64,000 nucleotides of DNA, from assembly GCF_001465795.2 (NCBI RefSeq), contig NZ_CP013659.2:2064501-2128500 (forward strand), read 5' to 3'. This stretch comes from Planococcus rifietoensis (lineage in GTDB: Bacteria > Bacillota > Bacilli > Bacillales_A > Planococcaceae). The notes beneath the pieces are model-generated. The model was given only the letters and a program-made list of their open reading frames with translations, did no database searches and was not told the origin of the DNA. This document shows, in pieces, positions 55,434 to 63,465 of the stretch. Within the stretch, counting starts at the first letter, position 1. The number at the start of each line of letters is the position of its first letter. A program made the position numbers and the translations under genes.

Positions 55434-56144
55434 ATGCGAGTCAAGAAAGTGCAGAATGTTTATCAACTGGCTTTTATGCCTACAGTGTTTCCGGTAAATT
55501 GTTATTTGGTCGAAGAACAGGAAGGCTTGACGCTCGTCGATTGCGCTTTGGGTTTCGCGGCTAGGGACATCGCTTTGGCGGCAAAAACCATCGGCAAACC
55601 GATTACAGAAATCGCGCTGACTCATGCACATATCGATCACGTCGGTGCACTCGACGCTTTGAAAAAACAGTTCCCTGCGGCGCAAGTTTCCGTCTCGGAA
55701 AGGGAAGCAAAAATCCTCGCTGGGGATAAGAGCGCTTCCCCGGAAGATGGGGGCAAACCCGTCAAAGGCGGAATCCCGAAAAATATCCAGACGACACCGG
55801 ACCGCCTGCTGCAAGAAGGTGATCGCGTCGGCTCACTCGAAGTCTTCCTGTCCCCCGGGCATTCCCCCGGTTCGATTTCCTTTTTCGATAGACGTTCAGG
55901 CGTCCTCCTCGCAGGAGATGCCTTTCAGACACGCGGAGGCATTGCTGTTTCCGGAACCTTCAAGCCGCTGTTCCCGTTTCCGGCGATGGCGACATGGGAC
56001 AAGCGTACAGCGCTCGACAGCGCCAAGAAATTGACCTTGCTGCAGCCAAGCTATCTCGCCGTCGGGCACGGCCGACTGCTTGACCATCCTGTGCGCTTCA
56101 TGGAACAAGCAATACGCGATGCCGAACAAAAATTAAAACCCTAG
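55434..56144 (+). CDS. Metallo-beta-lactamase-fold hydrolase
   Basis: 236 residues. THAHIDHVG (about 63-71) is the HxHxDH-type metal site; SPGHSPGSISFF and VLLAGDAF supply further ligands, and AVGHGRLL the last His. The substrate is unknown; glyoxalase II-like or lactonase-like enzymes share this layout. The ATG at 55434 follows AAGGAG with 9-nt spacing. The stop codon (TAG, 56142-56144) lies inside a terminator stem. It runs toward the acetyltransferase gene at 56421. Confidence 0.85.
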   Translation: MRVKKVQNVYQLAFMPTVFPVNCYLVEEQEGLTLVDCALGFAARDIALAAKTIGKPITEIALTHAHIDHVGALDALKKQFPAAQVSVSEREAKILAGDKSASPEDGGKPVKGGIPKNIQTTPDRLLQEGDRVGSLEVFLSPGHSPGSISFFDRRSGVLLAGDAFQTRGGIAVSGTFKPLFPFPAMATWDKRTALDSAKKLTLLQPSYLAVGHGRLLDHPVRFMEQAIRDAEQKLKP

Positions 56145-56164
56145 CCACTTACGGCTAGGGTTTC
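56135..56164. terminator. Terminator palindrome, left copy of a 30-bp direct repeat
   Basis: AAACCCTAGCC / GGCTAGGGTTT is a perfect 11-bp stem with loop ACTTAC. The hydrolase stop TAG lies in its left arm. An identical 30-bp copy occurs at 56401-56430. Confidence 0.85.
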
Positions 56165-56264
56165 CAGAGTGTTGAAGAAGTCTATAATCCGCTATGAGTG
56201 AAAAAGGAAATCACCATTTCTACATTCAAAAATCAATGTGCTATCTGAGTATTTGGAGAAGGGT

Positions 56265-56356
56265 TCGCTCGACTCCTGTGGGACTAGCGGGTTTGAGAGA
56301 CCCCACAGGAACGCAGTGACGAGGAGGCTCGATTCCCGCCCCACGGAAAGCGAGCG
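56265..56356. repeat. Structured dispersed-repeat-like element
   Basis: CGCTCG (56265-56270) pairs with CGAGCG (56351-56356); inside, CCTGTGGG pairs with CCCACAGG (56275-56309) and a GCGGG/CCCGC pair is possible. The wording (GACTCCTGTGGGA, GAGACCCCACAGGA, GACGAGGAGGCTCG, CGGAAAGCGAGCG) is of a kind I recall as scattered in intergenic regions of many Bacillales genomes. Identity to that family is from memory, not from a search. Confidence 0.6.
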
Positions 56357-56400
56357 ATAAGCTTCGGAAAATACGGTTTCCTGAGTTCCTCGACAGCCTG

Positions 56401-56430
56401 AAAACCCTAGCCACTTACGGCTAGGGTTTC
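56401..56430. terminator. Terminator palindrome, right copy of the 30-bp repeat
   Basis: Same 11-bp stem as at 56135. It serves the acetyltransferase gene on the minus strand, whose TAG stop (56421-56423) is in the stem. Confidence 0.85.
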
Positions 56431-56978
56431 TTCTGTTTCAATTGCTGGCGACCGACGCGCATAAACCAAACCGGCCGCGTGATTTCCGATACTTCCTCCA
56501 CACGCCGGACGATTTCAAACCCGACTTTTTCGTAGGCACGGATCGCCGGCTTGTTGCGGATATCCGGATCAGTAACGCAGCACGTCACCGAGCCGTCGCA
56601 AAACACCACTTCCTCTAAAAAGCGCCGGATGATCGCTTGGCCAAAACCTTTGCCGCGATAGGCGGGCGACCCGATAAGGATATCCAGGCCAGCTGCACGC
56701 TGTAATTCCTGAAACTGTTCACTGCCCGGATAATCGCTCCAGCGAAATGTCTGGATATAGCCAATTGGTTGCTCCAGATAATAGATAAGATACGGTTCAG
56801 TCGGATCCCGGCCTTTGATGCTCCCGACAAATTCGCGCACAAATTCCCCGTAAGTTCCATTATAGCTATATCCCCAAAACCGGTTGATCTGTGGCTCTTT
56901 CGTGATCCATTCGTAAAGTTGCGGCAAATGTTCCCGGCGCAAACGTTCGAATCTAAGATTTTCAACCTGTAAGGCCAT
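56421..56978 (-). CDS. GNAT acetyltransferase, AAC(6')/IucB-like
   Basis: 185 residues. LRFERLRREHLPQLYEWI at the start, then YYLEQPIGYIQTF, LDILIGSPAYRGKGFGQAIIRRFL (acetyl-CoA loop RGKGFG) and NKPAIRAYEKVGFE. This layout is shared by aminoglycoside 6'-acetyltransferases and siderophore acyltransferases; no particular substrate can be claimed. The start follows GGGGAGGGATGCTTC. The C-terminal codons run into a terminator palindrome. Confidence 0.83.
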   Translation of the reverse strand: MALQVENLRFERLRREHLPQLYEWITKEPQINRFWGYSYNGTYGEFVREFVGSIKGRDPTEPYLIYYLEQPIGYIQTFRWSDYPGSEQFQELQRAAGLDILIGSPAYRGKGFGQAIIRRFLEEVVFCDGSVTCCVTDPDIRNKPAIRAYEKVGFEIVRRVEEVSEITRPVWFMRVGRQQLKQKKP

Positions 56979-57003
56979 GAAGCATCCCTCCCCGTAGGCG
57001 CGG

Positions 57004-57645
57004 CTATTTCCGGTCTTTATCTACCGGGGGCCGCAAATATTCTTCCAAATGCTCATTCGGTAATGAAAACATCGATTCTACAGGCGAATAATTCCCGGCA
57101 AGCCGACCGATCGGCGCGAGCTTTTTCGTATCGATTCTGCCCTTGTCATATAATTCATCCTGGATGTGATAGCGCAGCACCTGTCCAATTACAAGATGAT
57201 CGTCGCCAAGCGGAATGACCTGCACCAACTCACATTCCATGCTGACAGGCGACTCTTTGACACGCGGTACCGAAACCACTTCCGACGAAGCAGGCGTCAA
57301 GCCTACATAAGCGAATTCATCAATCTCCGGTGCAACATGCTCCCCGGTTTTCGCCATTTCATTCGCAAGGGACGCCGAAACGATATTGACGACAAACTCG
57401 CCGCGCTCCCGGATATTCGTCAGCGTGTCTTTCACTGTGCCTGCCCGGGTCTCGACCCCTTCACCGATGGAAAAGATCAACATCGGCGGATTTCGCGAGG
57501 CGACCGTAAAGAAACTGAAAGGCGCCAAATTCAACTCGCCACCGGACGATACGGATGATACCCAGGCAATCGGCCGCGGCAACACGCTGCCGATCAGCAG
57601 TTTATAATTTTCCTTGCTCGTTTGTTGTGCAGGGTCGATAATCAC
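57004..57645 (-). CDS. Flavin reductase-like FMN-binding protein
   Basis: 213 residues. The split-barrel signature is clear: LLIGSVLPRPIAWVSSVSSGGELNLAPFSFF near the start, NPPMLIFSIG, TLTNIRERGEFVVNIV and VRESPVSMECELV (here VKESP). Proteins of this group bind FMN and either reduce flavin or act on small aromatic compounds. A GTG start at 57645 follows AGGGAG with 9-nt spacing. The acetyltransferase gene follows 25 nt after its stop. Confidence 0.85.
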   Translation of the reverse strand: MIIDPAQQTSKENYKLLIGSVLPRPIAWVSSVSSGGELNLAPFSFFTVASRNPPMLIFSIGEGVETRAGTVKDTLTNIRERGEFVVNIVSASLANEMAKTGEHVAPEIDEFAYVGLTPASSEVVSVPRVKESPVSMECELVQVIPLGDDHLVIGQVLRYHIQDELYDKGRIDTKKLAPIGRLAGNYSPVESMFSLPNEHLEEYLRPPVDKDRK

Positions 57646-57663
57646 GAATGTCCACTCCCTTTT

Positions 57664-57960
57664 CTATTCCTCCGAACCGTTCTGCTTTGCATGATCGATC
57701 GACTTCTGCAGCAAATAGCCGAATAGCGAAATTCCCGCCAAATACGGCAGGATCATCATGCCGAAGCCGGTCCCGAACTCTTCCATAGTTCCCATAACTT
57801 GAAGATACAGCCCCCAAGCTATGTACAGTACATACCCGACTGCCACAAAACCAAGCCAGATGTACCGCTTCAGCCACCAGGGCAATAATAGCGGCGCCAG
57901 CAAAAATACCCCCAATTGGATGTGGCCCATCCATTCATATACAAGCTCCACCGCTTTCAC
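57664..57960 (-). CDS. Small membrane protein of unknown function
   Basis: 98 residues with three membrane segments (about 13-30, 33-55, 66-85) and a charged tail. Not recognised. The GTG at 57960 follows TGGAGC closely; an ATG at 57930 is a possible alternative. It lies 18 nt before the flavin reductase gene in the same direction and is probably co-transcribed with it. Confidence 0.6.
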   Translation of the reverse strand: MKAVELVYEWMGHIQLGVFLLAPLLLPWWLKRYIWLGFVAVGYVLYIAWGLYLQVMGTMEEFGTGFGMMILPYLAGISLFGYLLQKSIDHAKQNGSEE

Positions 57961-58243
57961 GCTCCAGCCATTACATAATTATCCAGCCAAATCTCCAGTG
58001 CCTTTCAGCCGTATTTCCCACCCGTTGATGTTAGTTTAACCTTTCGCCATCAAGCAGCTTGAACCCTTTTTCCGTGAGTTTTTCCCTACAAAAAATGCAC
58101 ATTTTCTTGCGTGGTCAGGCCATGGAGAACGCCATTATTACGCGCACCGAATTACTAAAATAGGCCTACAAAATAGTCATGTTTTCTGTCATTTCTGACA
58201 ATATAGGTTTATAATACAGTTAATAATTAGGGAGGTGTCCTAT

Positions 58244-59416
58244 ATGGAATGGGAACGCAAGCTCGCCCAGTGGCGTGCTGAAGGGCTCATCGATCAAGAG
58301 ACAGCTGAGCGTATCCAAGCGTTTGAAACCCGTCAGCCGAAAAAGCGTAAACTGCCTCTTTTGCTCATCATCGGTTTGATCTTTTTCGCGCTCGCCGTCT
58401 TCAGTTTTATTGCCGCCAACTGGCAAGCCATACCGGCAATCGCGAAAGTCGGCATGGTCGTATTGCTCATGTGGATTTTTTACGTACTTGCTCATTTCTC
58501 CGAGAAAAAACATTTTGGCCATCCCGTCATTTTCCGCATACTCGGCTATGTGATGTTCGGCGCAAGCCTAGTCGTGACTGGCCAAACCTTCCATCTCGGC
58601 ACCGGTTCGAGTATCGTGCCATGGGCGTTGTTCATCGCTGCCATCGCACACTTCTTCATTTGGCGCCATGCCGCATTTACCGTATTGGCGTTCATTAGCG
58701 GGATCACCATCCTGACATCGGCAGCTCCTGGCATCGGCTTGATCGAATGGCTGCTGTTCATCGCCGTTACGCTCGCTTGGTTCTTCCTGAGTAAAGACGG
58801 GCCGACGATGATCTTCAGCTGGCTCCTGCTGCTCGGTTCCGGGTTTCTCGTATGGAGCATATGGGACATCGACAGCCCGCTCGTGCCGATCTGGACCTTG
58901 TTTGTGCTCACCTTGCTGTTGCTGCTGATCCCAAAAGACAAGCAGAAACTATTGAGCCCACTTTATTTAATCGTTGGGGGCATCCAGCTGATCGTCTTCC
59001 TGGCGATCCGCGGGGAAAGCGATATGGCTTTCGCCGAATTGACCATGCCCGAATCGATCGCTCTTGCAGCAGCGGGGGCTGCAGTGCTGGCACTTGCCTA
59101 CTTCCGCGAACGCCATTTGATGTGGCTTGGCGTGCTTGGGCTCGTCGGTTTCATGCTCTTCGATGAAACGGCCATCGCCTTAGCCATCGTCGCGGAATTG
59201 ACCGCGCTCGCCTATTTGATCATCGCCCAGCGTCAAGATCAGCCGCTCGCTTTGGGCTTCGTTTATTTCATCGTCGTCCAATTCGTCATCTATGTCATCT
59301 ATGCGTGGGAACGGCTCGACATGTCGCTGTTCTTCCTGATCGGCGCCATCCTGCTGTTCGTGCTATCAGGCATCGCCTGGTGGCTTAACCGCAAGAAAGA
59401 AGGTGCAGTGACATGA
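58244..59416 (+). CDS. DUF2157 membrane protein
   Basis: 390 residues. A soluble N-terminal helix pair (WERKLAQWRAEGLIDQETAERIQAFE) is the DUF2157 hallmark; about eleven membrane segments follow. Function unknown. In many bacteria it sits beside a GDYXXLXY protein, as here. The ATG at 58244 follows AGGGAGGTG with 9-nt spacing; a GTG at 58235 overlaps that site. A TATAAT at 58210-58215 is a likely -10 box without a good -35. The stop overlaps the next start by 4 nt. Confidence 0.85.
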   Translation: MEWERKLAQWRAEGLIDQETAERIQAFETRQPKKRKLPLLLIIGLIFFALAVFSFIAANWQAIPAIAKVGMVVLLMWIFYVLAHFSEKKHFGHPVIFRILGYVMFGASLVVTGQTFHLGTGSSIVPWALFIAAIAHFFIWRHAAFTVLAFISGITILTSAAPGIGLIEWLLFIAVTLAWFFLSKDGPTMIFSWLLLLGSGFLVWSIWDIDSPLVPIWTLFVLTLLLLLIPKDKQKLLSPLYLIVGGIQLIVFLAIRGESDMAFAELTMPESIALAAAGAAVLALAYFRERHLMWLGVLGLVGFMLFDETAIALAIVAELTALAYLIIAQRQDQPLALGFVYFIVVQFVIYVIYAWERLDMSLFFLIGAILLFVLSGIAWWLNRKKEGAVT

Positions 59417-59859
59417 AGAAATGGCTAATGCCTGTTCTGCAGACCGTCTTCGTCGCATTGCTCGTCGTCAGCTTTTACGCCACTTCCTGGTTCGGCGAGC
59501 AATACTTATTGCGTGCTGAACCCTACGATCCGTTCGATCCGTTCTACGGTGAATACGTCATGCTGCAGTATCCCGACCTTGACGCACCTGCTGGAATATC
59601 CGACGGCGCCGTCTACTTTACCTTAACGGCAGGCGAAGATGGCTACGCCGTCATCGACCGCATCGAGGAGCGCCCGTTCTTCGGCGCCATCAACGGCAGC
59701 AAATACGACCGCCGTGTTGTCGCGCCGCAGCTTGAAAACTTTTATGTCGAGCAAGGCCGCGGCCCTGAACTTGAAGAAGCGGTCGACCTCGAAGTCACCA
59801 TCGACGTTGCGCCTTGGGGTTCCATACGCCCCGTCAGTATCGCTCCAAGAGAAGAATGA
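59413..59859 (+). CDS. GDYXXLXY-domain protein
   Basis: 148 residues. One N-terminal membrane segment (about 6-26), then an outside domain with the family motif as GEYVMLQY near residue 46. It overlaps the DUF2157 gene by 4 nt (ATGA) and the two families are usual neighbours, so they probably form a membrane complex of unknown role. Followed by a terminator. Confidence 0.83.
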   Translation: MKKWLMPVLQTVFVALLVVSFYATSWFGEQYLLRAEPYDPFDPFYGEYVMLQYPDLDAPAGISDGAVYFTLTAGEDGYAVIDRIEERPFFGAINGSKYDRRVVAPQLENFYVEQGRGPELEEAVDLEVTIDVAPWGSIRPVSIAPREE

Positions 59860-59869
59860 TGGCATAAAC

Positions 59870-59899
59870 AAAACCCGGCATGCAGCATGCCGGGTTTTT
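59870..59899 (+). terminator. Terminator of the DUF2157 operon
   Basis: AAACCCGGCATGC / GCATGCCGGGTTT perfect stem with a very short loop and a T run. Confidence 0.88.
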
Positions 59900-59952
59900 C
59901 GTTTGGCTTGAATCTATAAAGTGGCGGAAAAGATGATCGGTAAAGGCGCATT

Positions 59953-61131
59953 TCACTGCACTTCTCCGAGTACACTCGCCCGTTCTAGCAAGCAGCTCCG
60001 GTAATATTGATCCATCTCTTGCCACAGCGCTTCGTTGCTGAAATTCTGGCGCACCCATTCCGCTCCGGCAGCTCCTAAAGCCTCGCGCAGTTGAGCGTCG
60101 CTGATCAACGTTTCCAGTTTCGCCATGACGTCTTCGTGGTTATCAGGGTCGACCAAATAGCCAGTTTCTCCCTCGACCAAAGTATCGCGCGCACCCGTGA
60201 CGTCCGCTGCAATGACCGGTATTCCCGTCAGCGCAGCTTCAGCCGACACATTGCCGAACCCTTCTCGTTTTGTCAGGAATAAAAACAGATCCATCAAATG
60301 ATAAAACGGTACGGGGTCCAATTGGTAATCTTCGTGGACGATATGCGGGTGGGTGGTAATGGTCTCGCGCGTCCACTCGGAAACCGCATCCGCCGATTCG
60401 TAATCGCCGACGATGAGCAGCCGCAAATTCGGATACTGTGCATGCAGCTCAGTAAACGCACGCACCGTTTCGTCGATGCCTTTGTCTTTCGTGATCCGCC
60501 CCATCGACCCGAGTACAAGTTCTTCGCCGGTCCATCCATATGCTTGGCGTTTTTCCTCCACACGCCGTTTCATCTCGTCATCCAGCCCAAAACACTGCAG
60601 GTCAAAACCGTTGACGCTGCCATGACCGAGAATTTTAATTTTATCGGCTGGGGCGATGCCAAGCTCGACAATTTGGCGCTTCAGGCTCGGCGATACCGCC
60701 AGCATATGAGTTGAGGATGCTGCGGCGATTTTCTCTGCCATCAGCAGGATGTGCCTCTTGATGCCCCCGGTCGTCTCGAGGCGCAACCCCAGCACATTAT
60801 AGATGCGCACCGGCACCCTGCAGAAATAAGCAGCAAGTGATACAATCAACCCCGCTTTTGGCGTTCCGGCATTGACGATATCCGGCTTTTCCGCACGGAT
60901 GACGCGCATGCAGGCAAACAGCGACTCTAGATCTTTTTTCAGGGCAATTTCTCGCTCCATATTGACGTGCAGTACCTTCACGCCTTCTTCTTGTTCAAAG
61001 ATTTCCGCATAGCTTCCTTGTGAACTCAACGCTGTCACTTCATAGCCGCGCGTTTCCAATGTCTTTAATTGCCCCTTCACCAACTGCAAGCTTTGGGCAA
61101 TGGTCATGGCGTGCAACACTTTTGCTGTCAT
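59953..61131 (-). CDS. Family-4 glycosyltransferase
   Basis: 392 residues, GT-B fold. The N-terminal acceptor domain starts KVLHAMTIAQSLQLVKGQ; the donor domain has GSMGRITKDKGIDE, LLIVGDYE and the EGFGNVSAEAALTGIPVIA segment with the catalytic-type Glu pair of GT4. It adds a sugar from a nucleotide donor to a lipid-linked chain. It is a close-length paralogue of the enzyme at 62272-63450 and lies after the HprK-like gene. The start follows AAGGGAGCGGTCCATC. Confidence 0.88.
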   Translation of the reverse strand: MTAKVLHAMTIAQSLQLVKGQLKTLETRGYEVTALSSQGSYAEIFEQEEGVKVLHVNMEREIALKKDLESLFACMRVIRAEKPDIVNAGTPKAGLIVSLAAYFCRVPVRIYNVLGLRLETTGGIKRHILLMAEKIAAASSTHMLAVSPSLKRQIVELGIAPADKIKILGHGSVNGFDLQCFGLDDEMKRRVEEKRQAYGWTGEELVLGSMGRITKDKGIDETVRAFTELHAQYPNLRLLIVGDYESADAVSEWTRETITTHPHIVHEDYQLDPVPFYHLMDLFLFLTKREGFGNVSAEAALTGIPVIAADVTGARDTLVEGETGYLVDPDNHEDVMAKLETLISDAQLREALGAAGAEWVRQNFSNEALWQEMDQYYRSCLLERASVLGEVQ

Positions 61132-61147
61132 GATGGACCGCTCCCTT

Positions 61148-62224
61148 TCAGGCCCCTTGCACCGCTTGGGCAGGTGCGGCCGGGCTGCCGATTTGTTCGA
61201 GTAGTTCCTTCGCGTAATGGGTGGCGTTATTCTTTTTCACGGAAAACACTTTCTCGCTGCCGCGGATCAGTTTCGTCAAAACTTCACGTTCATTGGCAAG
61301 TGCCTGGTCAATTTTCAATTCCGGATTGAAGAATTCATATGCTGTAAGCAATGGTGAGCGTAAATAGTTGAATTCATAACGGTTCAAGTTCATCAATTTC
61401 TGGAGCGCTACAGCTTCCGTTTGTTCTGCGACATAATCATCCCCGCGCTCAAGAATGGCGACATGCGTTACCACTTGATGGTCGAGTATCGACTGTTCAC
61501 CGACATATTCCGTAATCGGGTCGGGCTTTTTGAAGCTGATGTATTCCATCACCGGCAACAATTTATCGACGCGGTTCTTGATCTTCGCGCCCATTCCCTG
61601 CTCGACAGTGGAGTAATAGCGGAATGTGCTTGTCCATGGCACAGAATGGATGGTTTTGCCATCTGTGATCGCTAAGTCCTCTGCGATGAATTCCGCGCCA
61701 TGTTCCATGCAAGCCGTCATGCTGCTCAAGGTTTTGCCGGTATCCGGCGGGGCAAACACCGTCAAAGTCGACTCATCTTTCTTGAATGCGGAACAATGAA
61801 TCGGCGCATAGCCTTTTTTCAATAACAACAGTGTCGCAAGGTCAGTCATGATATAGCCAATGGAATGAAGATTCATGATCCGGTGGGTGATGAGTTTATA
61901 GTAGGCACGGTTGACGGTAATTTTCGGCTCCTCCGTCAAAAAGCCTTCCGCACGGATGCGCATGCGCCCTTTGCCGGCGTAATTTCGTGTGTAGTAGATT
62001 TTGTCTGCCCCTGGCGTACCGCTGAAATAATGATATTTGCCCATCGCTTCATGTTCCGCATCGTCATTGAATTCCTTCAACTCAACTTGCATGCGGACCA
62101 CACAGCTTTCGTACTGTTCCCTCGTGCCTTCGGGAACGTTATGGCCATAAGACCAGCCGAAACTTTTGATATTCGTTTTGACACCCAGTACTCCAGCAGA
62201 CGCAATATAATAATATGTTTTCAA
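61148..62224 (-). CDS. HPr-kinase-like P-loop protein in polysaccharide cluster
   Basis: 358 residues. The middle part (about 140-200) resembles the HprK fold: a lead-in YAPIHCSAF, a P-loop APPDTGKT (158-165) with Ala in place of the first Gly, and GAEFIAEDLAIT, the counterpart of the HprK ADD segment. There is no N-terminal HprK domain and no HPr-related gene nearby. Similar HprK-like proteins occur in polysaccharide and peptide-modification loci, with unknown targets. The TTG start at 62224 is supported by AAAGGGGAG 6 nt upstream. It lies between two GT4 genes. Confidence 0.7.
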   Translation of the reverse strand: MKTYYYIASAGVLGVKTNIKSFGWSYGHNVPEGTREQYESCVVRMQVELKEFNDDAEHEAMGKYHYFSGTPGADKIYYTRNYAGKGRMRIRAEGFLTEEPKITVNRAYYKLITHRIMNLHSIGYIMTDLATLLLLKKGYAPIHCSAFKKDESTLTVFAPPDTGKTLSSMTACMEHGAEFIAEDLAITDGKTIHSVPWTSTFRYYSTVEQGMGAKIKNRVDKLLPVMEYISFKKPDPITEYVGEQSILDHQVVTHVAILERGDDYVAEQTEAVALQKLMNLNRYEFNYLRSPLLTAYEFFNPELKIDQALANEREVLTKLIRGSEKVFSVKKNNATHYAKELLEQIGSPAAPAQAVQGA

Positions 62225-62271
62225 ATGAAACTCCCCTTTGGTTTAAAATTTTCCCCGCATGACCCGAACCC

Positions 62272-63450
62272 TTAGTTCAATTCGCCGGCTGGCACCAGCG
62301 ATTCGCCGAGGCAGTTTTTATAAAAACTGTCCAGCTCTTTCCATAGCACCTCGTTGCTGAAATGAGTGCTTGCCCATTCCCGCCCGGCTTCCCCAAACCG
62401 TGCGCGCAAACTATCGGATGCTATCAGCCTGTGGATCGTTTTCGTGATTTCCTGGAGGTTTTCAGGATCTACCAGCAAACCGGTTTGTTCGTCGACGATC
62501 GTATTTCGCGCACCCGTGACGTCGGATGCAACAACCGGAAGCCCGCATAAGGCGGCTTCGATAGAGACATTGCCAAAACCCTCACGTTTTGTTAGGAAAA
62601 CGAAAATGTCCATCAAATGGTAATATGCTACGGGATCCGGCAGAAACCCTGTTTTGGTGATTTTCGGATTGTTCTCAATTTCCCATTTCACGCTTTCTTC
62701 CACCGGGTCATCGTCTTCATAGTCGCCGACGATGAGCAAGCGCAGCTGCTCGTTGTCCAGGCTCAATAGCTTGAAAGCGGAGACCAGTTCATTAACGCCT
62801 TTGTCTTTTGTCAGCCTCCCGACAAATCCAAGAACGACATGATCTTTGCGGATTTTATAGCGCTCGCGAAGTTCATTTCCGGCTGCCTCAATTTCAGGGG
62901 TGGGTTGGAATCTCGCAACATCAAACCCGTCTCCGCTGCCTTTTCCGAGCACGCTGATTTTTTGTTCACCGGCGATGCCGAATTCAATCGCGCGCTCTCG
63001 CAAACTATCTGATACCGCCAAGCAATGCGTCGCAGAAGACGCGGCGACTTTTTCCATAGTCAATAACAAATTGCGCTTCCACCCCGCTGTCGTCTCCAGC
63101 CGCAAACCGCGCATCGTATAGATCCTAACAGGCACGCGGCATATCCTTGCAGCCACGGTGACAACAAGGCCGGCTTTTGGCGTGCTGGCATTGACGACCA
63201 ATGGCTGCTCCCGGCGAAATAGCGCGATGCAACGGGCAAGCGATTGCAAATCGTGGAGCGGTGAGATGCCCCTGTCCATCGGCAATTCGAGCATTTCCAC
63301 ATGTTCGCTTGTGCGAAACTCCTCGAAACCCGGTCCCTTGGAACTCAACGCTTTCGGGTCGAATCCACGGTCTTTCAAGTAGCGCAATTGGCCATCCATA
63401 AAACTCAAACTTTCCGAAACAGTAACGGCGTGGATCAGTTTCGTTGTCAT
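62272..63450 (-). CDS. Family-4 glycosyltransferase, paralogue
   Basis: 392 residues, the same length as the enzyme at 59953-61131 and alike from end to end (KLIHAVTVSESLSFMDGQ; GFVGRLTKDKGVNE; LLIVGDYE; EGFGNVSIEAALCGLPVVA). GT-B fold, GT4 donor site intact. Probably adds the first or second sugar after the priming transferase encoded just upstream. The start follows CGGAGGGTAATGCC; the gene lies 15 nt after the sugar transferase. Confidence 0.88.
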   Translation of the reverse strand: MTTKLIHAVTVSESLSFMDGQLRYLKDRGFDPKALSSKGPGFEEFRTSEHVEMLELPMDRGISPLHDLQSLARCIALFRREQPLVVNASTPKAGLVVTVAARICRVPVRIYTMRGLRLETTAGWKRNLLLTMEKVAASSATHCLAVSDSLRERAIEFGIAGEQKISVLGKGSGDGFDVARFQPTPEIEAAGNELRERYKIRKDHVVLGFVGRLTKDKGVNELVSAFKLLSLDNEQLRLLIVGDYEDDDPVEESVKWEIENNPKITKTGFLPDPVAYYHLMDIFVFLTKREGFGNVSIEAALCGLPVVASDVTGARNTIVDEQTGLLVDPENLQEITKTIHRLIASDSLRARFGEAGREWASTHFSNEVLWKELDSFYKNCLGESLVPAGELN

Positions 63451-63465
63451 GGCATTACCCTCCGC

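Larger units (their letters stand above)
56135..56430. repeat. 30-bp direct repeats flanking an inserted-looking 236-bp segment
   Basis: The same 30 nt occur at 56135-56164 and 56401-56430 without a mismatch and differ from each other in all flanking bases. Between them lie 236 nt with no gene, including a structured repeat element at 56265-56356. Confidence 0.85.

Noticed and set aside
56165..56400. Inserted segment as a complete insertion sequence
   Set aside because: It is only 236 nt, codes for no transposase, and its flanking repeats are 30 bp and themselves a terminator.
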